Assembly: GCA_025351245.1 (NCBI GenBank)
Contig: JANXWH010000055.1
Coordinates: 1-39,895 of the forward strand
Direction: 5' to 3'
DNA from: Chloroflexota bacterium
GTDB lineage: Bacteria > Chloroflexota > Limnocylindria > Limnocylindrales > CSP1-4
Length of the DNA stretch: 39,895 bases
In this document: positions 16,605 through 25,292 of the stretch, piece by piece
How the letters are laid out: each line of letters begins with the position of its first letter
Position numbering within the stretch: position 1 is the stretch's first letter
Notes under the pieces: model-generated
Databases searched by the model: none
Told to the model about the DNA's origin: nothing
The model's input: the letters and a program-made list of their open reading frames with translations, nothing else
Translations under genes and position numbers: made by a program

Positions 16605-17621
16605 TCATCGACGGGCCCCCGGCCGCTCGTCCCGCCCTTCGTCGGGGTCGCGCGACAGGCGGTGGAGCAGCTGGTCGACCGCCTCTTCGGGGCTCACCGG
16701 GTTGACCGGCAGGCCCGTCCCCAGCTCGAGCCCGGCGATCTCGCGCAGACGCGGGTGGACCTCCCAGTGCCAGTGGTACGTGGCGTCCACGTTGCCGCCC
16801 AGCGGTGCCGTGTGGAGGACCAGGTTGTACGGCGGGCCATCGAGCTGCGCCAGCAGCCCGAGCACGTGGCGGAGGCCCTCCGCGGCGGAGGCGAGGTCGT
16901 GGTCCGTGGCCCGCCCGAAGTCCGCCTCGTGGCGACGCGGCACGATCCAGACCTCGAACGGCGAGCGCGATGCGAACGGCGCGAACGCGATCGAGTGGTC
17001 GTCCTCCCAGAGGAAGCGGGTTCCGCGCTCGCGCTCCACCCGGACCGCGCGGCAGTACGGGCACTCGCTCTCGCGGATCATGAAGCGCGCCGCACCCCCG
17101 ATCTCCTCCGCAACCTCGTGCGGGATCTGGGGCAGGTCGTACAGGTCCAGGCAGAGGTGGTTCGTGCGGGCGCCCGCCTGGCGGCCCCAGTTCTGGAGAA
17201 CCTGCAGGTACTGGGTCTGGCCCGCCCCACCGGCCTCGATGATCGCCTCGCGGGCGCCACGGAGCAGCGCCGCGATCAGCTCCGTCCCCACCGAGTGGAG
17301 GGGCCTGTGCTCGCCGGGTGGCGCCACGATCGTCCGCCAGCTGCCGGCGGCCCGGGCCTGGCTGAGCGTGATCTGGCTGACGCTCTTCTCCTGCTCTCGC
17401 GCGTCGGCCTCCGTCCCGACCGTTCGGAACGCGAAATCCTTGAGGATGCGGAGGCGGACGCCATCCCCGGCGGGCAGTCGGCAGTTGAGGCAGTCCCCGC
17501 CGTCGTCGATGGGCTCCGCGGCCAGCGTGAAGCGATCGCGTTGAAAGGCGCGGTCGACCACGGTGGCGACCCACCAGCCGGTGATCGAGTCGCGGCGCAG
17601 CTCGAAGAGCCCGGCAGACAT
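16605..17621 (-). CDS. GalT-like (HIT superfamily) nucleotidyltransferase homologue with altered active site
   Basis: 338 residues. Zinc-type CxxC pairs at C44/C47 and C187/C190, the second-half HIT segment PFEVWIVPRRHEADF and YHWHWEVHPRL identify the galactose-1-phosphate uridylyltransferase family. Where that family has His-Pro-His-(Gly/Ser)-Gln, this protein reads H155-L-C157-L-D159 in NHLCLDLYDLP, so the nucleophilic His is replaced by Cys and the Gln by Asp. It may use another chemistry, bind without transfer, or be a distinct nucleotide-sugar enzyme. The ATG overlaps the lipB stop (TGATG). Confidence 0.75.
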   Translation of the reverse strand: MSAGLFELRRDSITGWWVATVVDRAFQRDRFTLAAEPIDDGGDCLNCRLPAGDGVRLRILKDFAFRTVGTEADAREQEKSVSQITLSQARAAGSWRTIVAPPGEHRPLHSVGTELIAALLRGAREAIIEAGGAGQTQYLQVLQNWGRQAGARTNHLCLDLYDLPQIPHEVAEEIGGAARFMIRESECPYCRAVRVERERGTRFLWEDDHSIAFAPFASRSPFEVWIVPRRHEADFGRATDHDLASAAEGLRHVLGLLAQLDGPPYNLVLHTAPLGGNVDATYHWHWEVHPRLREIAGLELGTGLPVNPVSPEEAVDQLLHRLSRDPDEGRDERPGARR

Positions 17622-18517
17622 CAGCGGGCGCCTGCGGGGGTGGGCGTCAAGGATGGCGCGCGGAGGCGTTCGACCAGCGCCTCCAGCGCCCGGCGCTCTC
17701 CTGTCGCGTCGTCGCCCGGTGGCAGGTCGCCCACAAGCTCGAAGCCCAGGCGCCGCGCGAGGGCCGGCGCGAAGGCCGCGGCCGCCTCGGCAACGCTCGC
17801 GGTCGTCGGCGCCGCGTCCGCGTCCGCGTCCACACCCGGAAGGCCCGCTCGGGCGCGCTCGCGCGCGAGGGAGGTCGAGCGGAGCCCGGGCATCCCGCAG
17901 GGGTCAATCAGGTCGAAGTCCGCGAGGTTCGTCGTCACGTTGAGGGCGATTCCGTGGAAGCTGACCCCGCGCGCGACCCGGATCCCGAGCGCTCCAATCT
18001 TGCGCGGCAGCGGCCCCGTCGCATCCACCCAGCAGCCCGGATGGCCGGGGCGCGGACCGGCTGCGATGCCGGCGGCCGCGCACGTGTCGGCCATCGCGCC
18101 CTCGAGGGCCTCGACGAAGGAACGGACGCCGAGGGGGCGCGAACCCACGTTCGCGGAACCGGCGCCCGGCGCCGCAACGGCGACGATGGGGTACGCGACA
18201 AGCTGGCCAGGGCCGTGGTAGGTCACCTCGCCGCCCCGCTCCACGCGAATCGGCTCGATGCCGCGCTCGCGGAGCAGCGGCTCCGGGGCGATCACGTGCC
18301 CGACGTCGGCATGACGCCCGAGCGTCAGGACCGCGTCATGCTCCAGGAGGAGGAGCTGGTCTTCGTCAAGCGTTCCGTCCACGCGGGCCGCTGCCAGCGC
18401 GCGCTGCAACGCCCAGGCATCGCGATACCCGATCCGGCCCAGCCATCGCGCGCGGAGCGTGCGGGTGCGAGGCGGGACGGCGCGCGCGTCCACGCGTGGC
18501 GTGCCGGGCTCCTCCAT
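17621..18517 (-). CDS. lipB: Lipoyl(octanoyl) transferase
   Basis: 298 residues from MEEPGT; the frame is open to 18610. Moves octanoyl from acyl carrier protein to lipoyl domains. Motifs: RGGEVTYHGPGQLVAYPI, the catalytic Lys in PRKIGALGIR, the SFHGIALNV strand and the catalytic Cys in DPCGMPG. A Gly/Ala insert (VAAPGAGSANVGSR) and a long Ala/Asp linker after the catalytic Cys make it longer than the usual 210-230 residues. No lipA is seen here. It is coupled to the GalT-like gene. Confidence 0.9.
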   Translation of the reverse strand: MEEPGTPRVDARAVPPRTRTLRARWLGRIGYRDAWALQRALAAARVDGTLDEDQLLLLEHDAVLTLGRHADVGHVIAPEPLLRERGIEPIRVERGGEVTYHGPGQLVAYPIVAVAAPGAGSANVGSRPLGVRSFVEALEGAMADTCAAAGIAAGPRPGHPGCWVDATGPLPRKIGALGIRVARGVSFHGIALNVTTNLADFDLIDPCGMPGLRSTSLARERARAGLPGVDADADAAPTTASVAEAAAAFAPALARRLGFELVGDLPPGDDATGERRALEALVERLRAPSLTPTPAGAR

Positions 18518-18975
18518 ACGCTCCACGTCGTCCACGATACCAGCCGAGGCTGCGCGCGCGGCCGACGATCCCATGAACCGCCGTCGGGCAACGGTGGCGG
18601 GTCGGCGCACTGCCGCAGCCGCGGCCTGTGCTTTCAGGATGAATTCAGGCTCCGGTGGTCAACTTCGCGTCACGGAGCTCGGCTCCCTCATCCGAGCCTC
18701 CACCTCCGCCGGCCCGACCGACCTCCTCCCGGTTAACCGGCACCGAACACGGACCCGCGTCGCCCCTGCACCTCGGGCGGCCGGGTCCGTTTCGCGTCCA
18801 CGAGAGCGTCGGCGGATCCCGCTGCGACATGTCCGGAAACCTGGAGCGTCGCGCTGTCCGGTCGGGCGGTCACGGGTCGGCCGAAATCGCGGGCAATGGC
18901 TCGGGGGCTTCAAGGCGCGAGAGCAACGTTCCGGGCGTCGCGGGGAGCGAGATCGAGTAGCCGATCCCGGCGGCC
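18518..18975. other. Gene-free stretch upstream of lipB
   Basis: No ORF here has a convincing start, ribosome site or recognisable product on either strand; the open plus-strand frames are Pro/Ser/Arg-rich, as expected of non-coding GC-rich DNA. The lipB start and any promoter lie at its left end; at the right end is the hairpin after the AlaDH-like gene. Confidence 0.45.
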
Positions 18976-18997
18976 AGCCCCGCGGCGACGCGGGGCT
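18976..18997 (-). terminator. Hairpin at the end of the AlaDH-like gene
   Basis: AGCCCCGCG-(4)-CGCGGGGCT is a perfect 9-bp stem with a 4-base loop (GCGA on plus, TCGC on minus). It begins within the stop codon of the gene upstream on the minus strand. There is no T tract, so it may act as a Rho-assisted or RNA-end-protecting hairpin. Confidence 0.45.
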
Positions 18998-20306
18998 ACG
19001 AACCCGACCTGGGCGCAGGGGGGCTCAAGCCTGGCGAGCGCCGCCCCGCGTGGAGCTGTCCGGCCTCGGTGACCGACGCACGCCCGGGCTGTGCCGTCAT
19101 ATCCGCCTCGCCCGAATCGACCGCCGGCGCCCCGGGGACCAGCCCCGACGGCACCTGCCCATCCGGCGCGTCGTCGCCCGGGCCCGCCGGCCAGGCGCGC
19201 AGGCTGCCCCGCCACAGCGCCCGGGCGTGGAAGGAACCCTGCGCCGTGATGCCGTCCATGTCACCGCTCAGCACCAGCGTCTCGAGGAGCGGGGCCAGCT
19301 GGGAGCCGTAGACGTGCATGCAGGGTTCGGGGCGCACGCCCGGCCACGAGTAGCACGACACGACGGTCCGGCGGTGTGTGGTGGGAACCGTCGACGGCAG
19401 CGCATCCCAGGCGGGATCGTCCGGCGCGAATTCCCACTGGTCGAGGTCGCCCTGCGGGATCCCTTCGATCCCCCGCACGACAGCCGGCTGGACGTCGAGG
19501 AGATACGGGTCGACGATGAGGTCGCACAACACCGCATGTGGCGGCATCAGGCCGATCCACTCGTTGCGGACCACCGAAACGGATGGGTCGCGGCGCTGTG
19601 TGGCGTCCACGAGCAGGTCGGTGATCGCGAGCCGCGCCCGGAAGTACGCTGTGTCCTGGGTCAGGTTCCGGCCGGTGGTGACGACCTCGACGCCCGGCAG
19701 CCCGAGCCGCATGAACGCCTCGTTGCGGGCGTCGTCGCCGTACTTCGTGGCGAACTCAACAGCGTGCTTCCCAACGGTGCCGGCGCCCATGATCGTGACC
19801 CGGACGGGCGACCGGTTCGGATCGGTCAGGCCGGGCCACGTTCGCTCGAGGGCTGCAAACGCCGCGCCGACGCCGTTCCAGGCCACGCTTCGCAGGTTCT
19901 CGACGAGTCGCCGCCCCTCGTCGTTCGCGACCAGGTCCATGCTGATCGCGTCAATCCCAAGATCCCGCAGGAGCGCGACACGCGCCGGCCGGGTCGCGAA
20001 GTGGAGCATCGACACGAGCACGGCGCCGCTCCGCATCTTCTCGTAGCGGCCCTCCGGCGCCCGAAGCACGACGACCACGTCCTGGCGGTAGGCACCGTCC
20101 TCGTCGGTGACGTGCACGTCGGGCGACAGGGCCGCGTAGTCGTGGTCGGCGTAGCCCATCCCGGACCCCATGCCCGTCTCGATGTGGACCTCGGCGCCGA
20201 GCGCGGTCAGCAGGCCGACGAAGGGCGGCAGGAAGTCGCGCCGCTCGCCGGCCTCCTTGTGCATCCGCGGGAACCCGATCGTCAGCGGGCGAACGGCGTC
20301 TGCCAT
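18996..20306 (-). CDS. AlaDH/PNT-family NAD(P)-dependent dehydrogenase
   Basis: 436 residues. The N-terminal domain starts with LTIGFPRMHKEAGERR, the substrate region of alanine dehydrogenase and transhydrogenase alpha subunits; the Rossmann segment is VTIMGAGTVGKHAVEFATKYG. The expected catalytic Lys of AlaDH (KxKxP) appears as Arg in VVVLRAPEG, while the His in MLHFAT is kept, so it may not be a true alanine dehydrogenase. The last 55 residues are a disordered Pro/Gly/Asp-rich tail. GGGGGAG precedes the ATG. Neighbours give no pathway clue. Confidence 0.78.
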   Translation of the reverse strand: MADAVRPLTIGFPRMHKEAGERRDFLPPFVGLLTALGAEVHIETGMGSGMGYADHDYAALSPDVHVTDEDGAYRQDVVVVLRAPEGRYEKMRSGAVLVSMLHFATRPARVALLRDLGIDAISMDLVANDEGRRLVENLRSVAWNGVGAAFAALERTWPGLTDPNRSPVRVTIMGAGTVGKHAVEFATKYGDDARNEAFMRLGLPGVEVVTTGRNLTQDTAYFRARLAITDLLVDATQRRDPSVSVVRNEWIGLMPPHAVLCDLIVDPYLLDVQPAVVRGIEGIPQGDLDQWEFAPDDPAWDALPSTVPTTHRRTVVSCYSWPGVRPEPCMHVYGSQLAPLLETLVLSGDMDGITAQGSFHARALWRGSLRAWPAGPGDDAPDGQVPSGLVPGAPAVDSGEADMTAQPGRASVTEAGQLHAGRRSPGLSPPAPRSGS

Positions 20307-20626
20307 AGCCTGTACTCCCCCTGGGATCGCGTCGCAGCCCGGACCGACGCCGGCGCGGCATCGTCAGGTCCGCGGATCGTGCCCCGCTGGCCCGATCCTC
20401 GCATGTGCCAAGCGTCACGAGCGGCCGGGACGCCGGGCCCGATGACCGGGCGCCGTTCAGGCGGTTGGTGGGAGGACGAACCGGAGCGCTGATGCCGTCG
20501 AGGCGGCAGAAGACCCGGCGGGGTTCGGGGTGGCTGGACTCCGGCCTGGCTTCGGGTGGCACGTGCCTCGTGGGTCCCGGAAGGATTCGCGGAGCGCTCG
20601 CAACCAATCACGCCGCGACGGCCGTC
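20307..20626. other. Gene-free stretch between AlaDH-like and ABM-like genes
   Basis: No supported gene. Minus-strand frames are Arg/Ser/Pro-rich and lack ribosome sites. The promoter of the AlaDH-like gene should lie in the first 100 bases, but no clear -35/-10 pair is seen. Confidence 0.4.
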
Positions 20627-20923
20627 CTAGTCCGCCCGAACGTCGAGCAACACCGGCCCCACGACCCGATCCTGACTCTCCGCGTGGGGAGCGATGAACG
20701 TGTTGAAGACCCCAGGACCCAGGATCGCGGCCCCTGCTCCGGCCGCCTCGACCGAGCTCCACGAGATGACGACCACCATCTCGTTCGCCCCCACCTGGAC
20801 CAGGCTGGCTCGTTCGAACCCCGGGAGTCCCCGGAGCACGGGCAGGACCTCGCGCTCGACCGCGGAGGCCACTTCCTCGACAGGAACGCGGAGCTTGATC
20901 CGATTGACGACGATCGCCGACAT
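20627..20923 (-). CDS. Small ABM-like (dimeric alpha/beta barrel) protein
   Basis: 98 residues. The strand IVVNRIKLRVPVE, the helix to REVLPVLRGLPGFERASLVQ and the strand MVVVISWSSVEAA follow the antibiotic-biosynthesis-monooxygenase layout. Members oxidise small aromatics or haem without cofactors, or just bind ligands. A run of seven G seven bases before the ATG serves as ribosome site. It stands alone. Confidence 0.65.
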   Translation of the reverse strand: MSAIVVNRIKLRVPVEEVASAVEREVLPVLRGLPGFERASLVQVGANEMVVVISWSSVEAAGAGAAILGPGVFNTFIAPHAESQDRVVGPVLLDVRAD

Positions 20924-21175
20924 GACGACACCCCCCCGTTTCGGCCGAAACCGGATCGGCCCGGGTCGTCGGGGAGCCTACCATCCCGGGGCGCTGCCGC
21001 TTCCGAACGTCAGGCTGCGGAGCGGCTACACCTGGCCCACCGGCCACCCGCGCTTGCCCGGGCTCCTGTCTGGGCGGATGGCCGTTCGCTCAGCGCGCAG
21101 AGGGTGAGAGCTGGGACTTTCTCGCAGCGCCCACCGGCCAGGGCTGCCGATACACCTGCGCCGGCCGGTCGAAGC

Positions 21176-21799
21176 TCAGCGCCAGCTCAGCACGATCGAG
21201 CCGACCCCGGTGCCCAGCGGGCCGCAGACGCGCTGGAAGACGGCTGCGTCGAGGTCGACGAGGTTGCCTCCGCCGGCCGACGGGCCGTTCCCGGATGACA
21301 CGCCCTCCCAGCAGCCGAGGCTGCCGCAGACGCGGATGCGGGTTCCCGGCGGCAGGCGGGTGATCACGGCGCCTCCGAAGTTGCCCCAGGTGGCCCGCCC
21401 GGTGGCCCGGTATTGATACACGATCGCGGGCGTCGGCTTCGGAGTGGGAGCCGGGCGCGGCGTCGGCGCCGCGGTCGCCCGGACGGCCGGCTTCTTCACG
21501 GGGACGGCCGTCGGACGGGGCGTCGCCTTCGGGCGTGGGGTCGCCGTTGGTCGGGGCGTCGCCTTCGGGCGCGGCGTGGCCCATGCCACGGCCGGCGAGG
21601 CGGAATGCGGCACGCCGCCGGAGGCGTCGCCCGACGCCTCACCCGCGGGATCGGCCGACACGATCGGCAGGGAGGAGACCGCGGCGTGGAACCGCGCCAG
21701 GCTTGCCTCGATCGACGGGACGGTCGGGGCGGCGCTGCCGGTGGTCGACCCGGCCACCATCCTGGTGGACACAAGAGCGACGGCAAGTAGAACGCCCAT
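21176..21799 (-). CDS. Exported RlpA-like double-psi barrel protein
   Basis: 207 residues from the ATG. The N-terminus (MGVLLAVALVSTRMVAG) is an export signal or anchor; a GTG 21 codons upstream (21862) would add a positively charged start and is a real alternative. Residues 70-120 are a Pro/Arg/Lys/Thr stalk with a 6-residue repeat. The last 80 residues (ATWGNFGGAVITRLPPGTRIRVCGSLGC to NLVDLDAAVFQRVCGPLGTGVGSI) match the RlpA-like double-psi beta-barrel, with its conserved Asp (VDLD) and a likely disulphide between Cys residues. RlpA proteins act on or bind cell-wall peptidoglycan. Confidence 0.72.
   Translation of the reverse strand: MGVLLAVALVSTRMVAGSTTGSAAPTVPSIEASLARFHAAVSSLPIVSADPAGEASGDASGGVPHSASPAVAWATPRPKATPRPTATPRPKATPRPTAVPVKKPAVRATAAPTPRPAPTPKPTPAIVYQYRATGRATWGNFGGAVITRLPPGTRIRVCGSLGCWEGVSSGNGPSAGGGNLVDLDAAVFQRVCGPLGTGVGSIVLSWR
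21506..21577 (-). repeat. Four 18-bp repeats coding for TPRPKA/TPRPTA
   Basis: Residues 75-98 of the RlpA-like protein read TPRPKA, TPRPTA, TPRPKA, TPRPTA: four 6-residue units, or two 12-residue units. It forms a stiff basic stalk across the wall and may vary in copy number. Confidence 0.75.
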
Positions 21800-22157
21800 G
21801 ACCCAGCCCGGCTCTACGCGGATGCCGCCGGCGTGCAGGGCGACGCGGTGCGCCTGGCGCACCGGCGGGATCCCGGGAGTGCGCAGGCGACGCGGGTCAT
21901 AGGGGCGTTTCCCGGACCTCGGGCCGCCCGCTGGGGACGGTCCTCCGACGGAAACCGAAGCGACGATCGAGACCCTCCGATTGGCTGGGAAACGATGGTA
22001 CGCGCCCTGCGTCCGGGGCGCCAGAGCTTGCGCAGGCCAGGACCCACAACGCCGACCGGATCGCGGCCGGGCCACCCAGGTCCCGCCCGCGATCGGACGG
22101 CAGCGTTGATCGCTTCCATTCTGGGCGGAATCCTTGCCGCTCGACCGCGCGTCTCCG
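21800..22157. other. Stretch without an intact gene (between RlpA-like gene and nagA remnant)
   Basis: No recognisable product in any frame. The frame of the nagA remnant continues to 21814 but loses all resemblance to NagA after about 22158, so the join probably marks a deletion. The RlpA-like gene's promoter, and its possible GTG start at 21862, lie here. Confidence 0.45.
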
Positions 22158-22486
22158 CGCCGGTCGCCGTTGGCATCCAGGCGCGGACGCGGTTGGCGAA
22201 GGCCGGGAGCTCGACGGCGGGCAGGCTTGGTGCAGTCGGCAGGAACGAGGTGACACCGTGGCGCTGGAGCGCGCGAGCCATGCCCGCCAGCGCGTCCCCA
22301 CCGCCGGTCGCGTCGTGGCCGCCCCAGCCGTGCACGTGGATGTCCACGAACCCCGGTGCCGCGTATGGGCTGTTAGCGGCGCGCGTCCGGCTCCACGGCA
22401 GTGATCCAGCCGTCCTCCACGGTCACGCGCCCCGGCACGACGGTCTCGGCAAGCACCAGCCGACCGCGGACCACCTCACCCGGCAT
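22158..22486 (-). pseudogene. nagA: N-terminal remnant of N-acetylglucosamine-6-phosphate deacetylase
   Basis: Begins with ATG at 22486 (MPGEVVRGRLVLAETVVPGR), overlapping the end of the UroD-like gene, and reads to TAA at 22373. One base out of frame, NSPYAAPGFVDIHVHGWGGHD and the HGVTSFLPT segment continue the NagA sequence, including the metal-binding HxH. Homology ends near 22158 after roughly 105 of about 380 residues; the rest is gone. A frameshift near 22375 plus a 3' truncation make it non-functional. The overlap suggests it was once in an operon with the UroD-like gene. Confidence 0.8.
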
Positions 22487-23627
22487 GCTCGACCTCGCGA
22501 ACCGCCAACCGCATCGCAAGCACGTTCTCCGGCGGCACGTTGGGCTGGATGTTGTGGACCGCCGCGAACACGAACCCGCCGCCCGGCGCGAGGTCGCCGA
22601 CCCGGCGCCGGACCTCGGTGCGCACCTCGTCCGGCGTGCCGCTGCCCAGGACGCGCTGCGTGTCGACGCCGCCGCCCCAGAAGACCAGGTCCCGGCCGAA
22701 CTCGCGCTTGAGCGCCGCGGTTTCCATGCCCGCCGCGGAGACCTGGACGGGGTTCAGGACATCCACGCCGATCTCGATGAGGTCGGGGATCAGCTCGCGC
22801 ACCGCGCCGCAGGTGTGGAAGAACACCTTCGCGTCGGTGTGGGCGTGGAGGAAGGCGAACAGCTCCCGGTGGAGCGGCTTGACCAGCGTCCGGTAGGTTG
22901 CCGGTGAGAACAGCGTCCGGTCCTGGCCGCCCAGGTCGTCCGCTTCCCCCACCACGTCCACGACGCCGGCAAGCTGGGGCAGGATGCTCGCCCAGTAGGC
23001 GAGCTTCACCTCGAGGATCCGCTCCATCAGCCGGCGCGCCCGGGCAGGCTCCGCCGCCAGGTCCATGTACCCGTCCTCGAAGCCGCGCAGCTTGAACAGG
23101 CCCTCGGTCAGGCCGCCGCATATCGAGCCGACGTGGACCGCCCGCTGCTCCTCGAGCGCGTACCGACGAGCTTCCTCGGCCATGCCCGCGGAGCGAGCCG
23201 GGTCCGCGGCATCCGGCCAGGGATAGGCGTCGATCGCTGCATCCTCGACGTCGCCGGCGAGGGGGGGTGCATACGCGTCGTAGTACAGGCCGCCGTCGAG
23301 CGGAATCCGTCGACCGACGCCCCACTCGTCCACGAACGTTCGGTATTCGCCGTCCTCGCTCAGCTCCCGGCGGTACCTGGAGGCGGCGCGCGGCGCCACC
23401 CCGCGGACGTCGCAACCCAGCGCGTCCAGGACGTCCGCCTCCACGTCGGCCAGCTGCTGGGTGATGTCGCCGACGCGCGGCTCCCCGACCGGGAGGCCCA
23501 GCAGCGCGCGGAGCCGCGCATAGGCACGGACGTGGATCCCGGTGACGCGGGACCCACCGAGGTCGAATGGAATGCGGTCGGGCTCGCGGTGCGCAAGCGC
23601 GGCCCGCACGCGCTCGCGCGAGGTCAT
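22476..23627 (-). CDS. UroD-family methyltransferase-like protein
   Basis: 383 residues from MTSRERVRAALAHREPDRIPFD, the standard N-terminus of the uroporphyrinogen-decarboxylase-like corrinoid methyltransferases (MtaA/CmuA type); an in-frame ATG 18 codons upstream lacks a ribosome site, while GGGGG precedes the chosen one. The Zn-binding residues fit HTCG (VFFHTCGAVREL) and a late His (AVHNIQPNVPPENV). True haem-pathway UroD is less likely, since N-terminal substrate motifs are missing. The next gene was nagA, so a role in sugar or amino-sugar use was once possible. Confidence 0.82.
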   Translation of the reverse strand: MTSRERVRAALAHREPDRIPFDLGGSRVTGIHVRAYARLRALLGLPVGEPRVGDITQQLADVEADVLDALGCDVRGVAPRAASRYRRELSEDGEYRTFVDEWGVGRRIPLDGGLYYDAYAPPLAGDVEDAAIDAYPWPDAADPARSAGMAEEARRYALEEQRAVHVGSICGGLTEGLFKLRGFEDGYMDLAAEPARARRLMERILEVKLAYWASILPQLAGVVDVVGEADDLGGQDRTLFSPATYRTLVKPLHRELFAFLHAHTDAKVFFHTCGAVRELIPDLIEIGVDVLNPVQVSAAGMETAALKREFGRDLVFWGGGVDTQRVLGSGTPDEVRTEVRRRVGDLAPGGGFVFAAVHNIQPNVPPENVLAMRLAVREVEHAG

Positions 23628-23844
23628 GCCCCCACGCGATCGGGCGACGAGGTCGGCGGCCGGGGCTGCAACGTCACGCATGGCCGGTCGGCGTCTGCCT
23701 GCCCAGGATCCGGGTCGTCGAGCTCGACGTCAAAGACGACGTCCAGGGCATAGGTATCAGCCGGGTACCGGGACGCTGCGCGATCCCGGTTGCCTCGAGG
23801 GGCAGGCCGGTCATGTCTGGAGGGTCATGTCAGGGCCACAGTAC

Positions 23845-23872
23845 GGGGGATGACGGCGAACCGCCATCCCCC
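23845..23872. terminator. Strong hairpin between IS remnant and UroD-like gene
   Basis: GGGGGATGACGG-CGAA-CCGCCATCCCCC pairs at 11 of 12 positions. It lies between the end of the transposase remnant and the start of the UroD-like gene, so it could stop readthrough from the element. No T tract. Confidence 0.45.
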
Positions 23873-23880
23873 GACGGAAC

Positions 23881-23900
23881 CGGTCAAACCCCGTGAGACA
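23881..23900 (-). repeat. Possible terminal inverted repeat of the IS remnant
   Basis: The minus strand reads TGTCTCACGGGGTTTGACCG, 15 bases after the transposase stop. IS3-type elements commonly end in TGT/TGA-starting repeats of this kind. The partner end is missing. Confidence 0.4.
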
Positions 23901-23914
23901 CCCCGGCGTGCGGA

Positions 23915-24215
23915 TTACTGGGGCGGTATCTCCTTCTTCGTAGGCGGGTTGATCCAGACCGCCGGCGGGCCCTCGGGCAGCGCGGGTGTCGGCGGACGAA
24001 GCGCTCGGGATGGGCGAGATAGGCGGCGTCGAGGGTGAGAGCCCGGGCAACCGTGATCTCGGCGGCCCGCCCGGCATGAATGCCGGCCGGGGTGAGACGG
24101 CCGATCCCCGCGTGGCGGTGCCCCGCGTTGTACCAGGTGGAGAGGGTGGCTCAGAGGGCCCGGGCCTCATCGACCGAGCCGAAGCGCGCCGCCGGCAGCG
24201 GCAGCTCCACCACGG
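23915..24215 (-). pseudogene. C-terminal remnant of an IS3-family transposase (integrase core)
   Basis: Reads RFGSVDEARAL, an in-frame TGA, then ATLSTWYNAGHRHAGIGRLT, GIHAGRAAE, TLDAAYLAHPERFVRR and, after a one-base shift, PPAVWINPPTKKEIPPQ and TAA (23917-23915). This is the usual end of IS3/OrfB DDE transposases (WYN...HRHSGIG...TPADVH...PERFVRR...WINPP). At least two lesions and loss of the N-terminal DDE part show it is dead. Confidence 0.85.
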
Positions 24216-24284
24216 CGCCGCTACCATCGCGTTGGTGTGGACGGCCCCGCGGTGGGTTCACGACGCAGCGATCGGAGGGCGCGG

Positions 24285-25142
24285 ATGGAAGTCACGGTTC
24301 GTGAGGCGGAGCCGGACGATTGGCAGGAGTGCGGGCGCATCTGCTACGAGGCGTTCGGGACGCTCGCGGCGCGCCACGGATTCCCGCCGGACTTCCCGAC
24401 GGTCGCGGCGGCGGCCGAGCCGATCAGGTATCTCATCAACCATCCACATGTCTACGGGGTGGTCGCGGAGGGCGGCGGCCGCATCCTGGGCAGCAACTTC
24501 CTCGACGAGCGGTCGACCATCTCCGGGCTGGGGCCGATCAGCGTCGATCCCACCGCGCAGGACCACAAGGTTGGTCGCGCGCTCATGACCGCCGTGCTCG
24601 ATCGGGCGGTTGAGCGTCGCGCCCCGGGCGTCCGGCTGCTCCAGATTGCCTACCACAACCGGTCGCTCAGCCTCTACGCGAAGCTCGGCTTCGACGTTCG
24701 CGGCTCGTTCGCCGCGATGTACGGGGAACCTCTTGGGATCTCGATGCCGGGCTACGCCGTTCGCGCGGCCACGAGTGCCGACGAGGCCGCGTGCAACGCC
24801 CTGTGCGTCCGCGTGCACGGCCACGATCGGGCGGGCGAGCTGCGCGAGGCGATCGCCGACGGCAACGCGAAGGTGGTGGAGCGTCTGGGGCGCATCACCG
24901 GCTACACGACCGGTATCACGTACTTCAGCCACTCGGTCGCGGAGACCACCGACGACCTCCAGGCGCTCATCGGCGCGGCAGCGGACTTCGGGAGGCCGGG
25001 CTTCCTCGTTCCCCTGGCCAACACCCAGCTCTTCCGCTGGAGTCTGGCCCATGACCTGCGCGTCTTCTTCGTCGTGAACATGATGACGATCGGCATCTAC
25101 CAGGAACCCGCCGGCGCCTACATGCCCTCCGTGGGCTACTGA
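24285..25142 (+). CDS. Tandem GNAT-type N-acetyltransferase
   Basis: 285 residues. The first GNAT domain (residues 1-155) has LGPISVDPTAQDHKVGRALM, the acetyl-CoA pyrophosphate loop, and the end motif YHNRSLSLYAKLGFDVRGSF. The second half (residues 165-285) repeats the fold with a weaker acetyl-CoA loop and is probably structural. The substrate is unknown. GGAGGG lies five bases before the ATG. It abuts the IS remnant on one side. Confidence 0.85.
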   Translation: MEVTVREAEPDDWQECGRICYEAFGTLAARHGFPPDFPTVAAAAEPIRYLINHPHVYGVVAEGGGRILGSNFLDERSTISGLGPISVDPTAQDHKVGRALMTAVLDRAVERRAPGVRLLQIAYHNRSLSLYAKLGFDVRGSFAAMYGEPLGISMPGYAVRAATSADEAACNALCVRVHGHDRAGELREAIADGNAKVVERLGRITGYTTGITYFSHSVAETTDDLQALIGAAADFGRPGFLVPLANTQLFRWSLAHDLRVFFVVNMMTIGIYQEPAGAYMPSVGY

Positions 25143-25167
25143 CCCGGCCCCTGCAGCCGCGGCCGGG
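25143..25167 (+). terminator. Hairpin after the GNAT gene
   Basis: CCCGGCC and GGCCGGG, separated by 11 bases, start directly after the stop codon. The next 120 bases to the permease stop hold no gene; the minus strand there reads MCQDLEALYQAK and, out of frame, TFIWQMLVSF-stop, perhaps the ruin of a small gene. Confidence 0.35.
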
Positions 25168-25292
25168 AGGCCGGGCGCGGCGCGGGGTCTCCTTCAGAAC
25201 GAGACCAGCATCTGCCAGATGAACGTCGCGCCGCCGGCGTCCGCCGCTTCGCCTGGTAGAGCGCCTCCAGGTCCTGGCACATGCGGGTTCGC

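Noticed and set aside
25168-25292. Small gene after the second permease
   Set aside because: The readable pieces (MCQDLEALYQAK and TFIWQMLVSF) are in different frames without ribosome site; at most a remnant.
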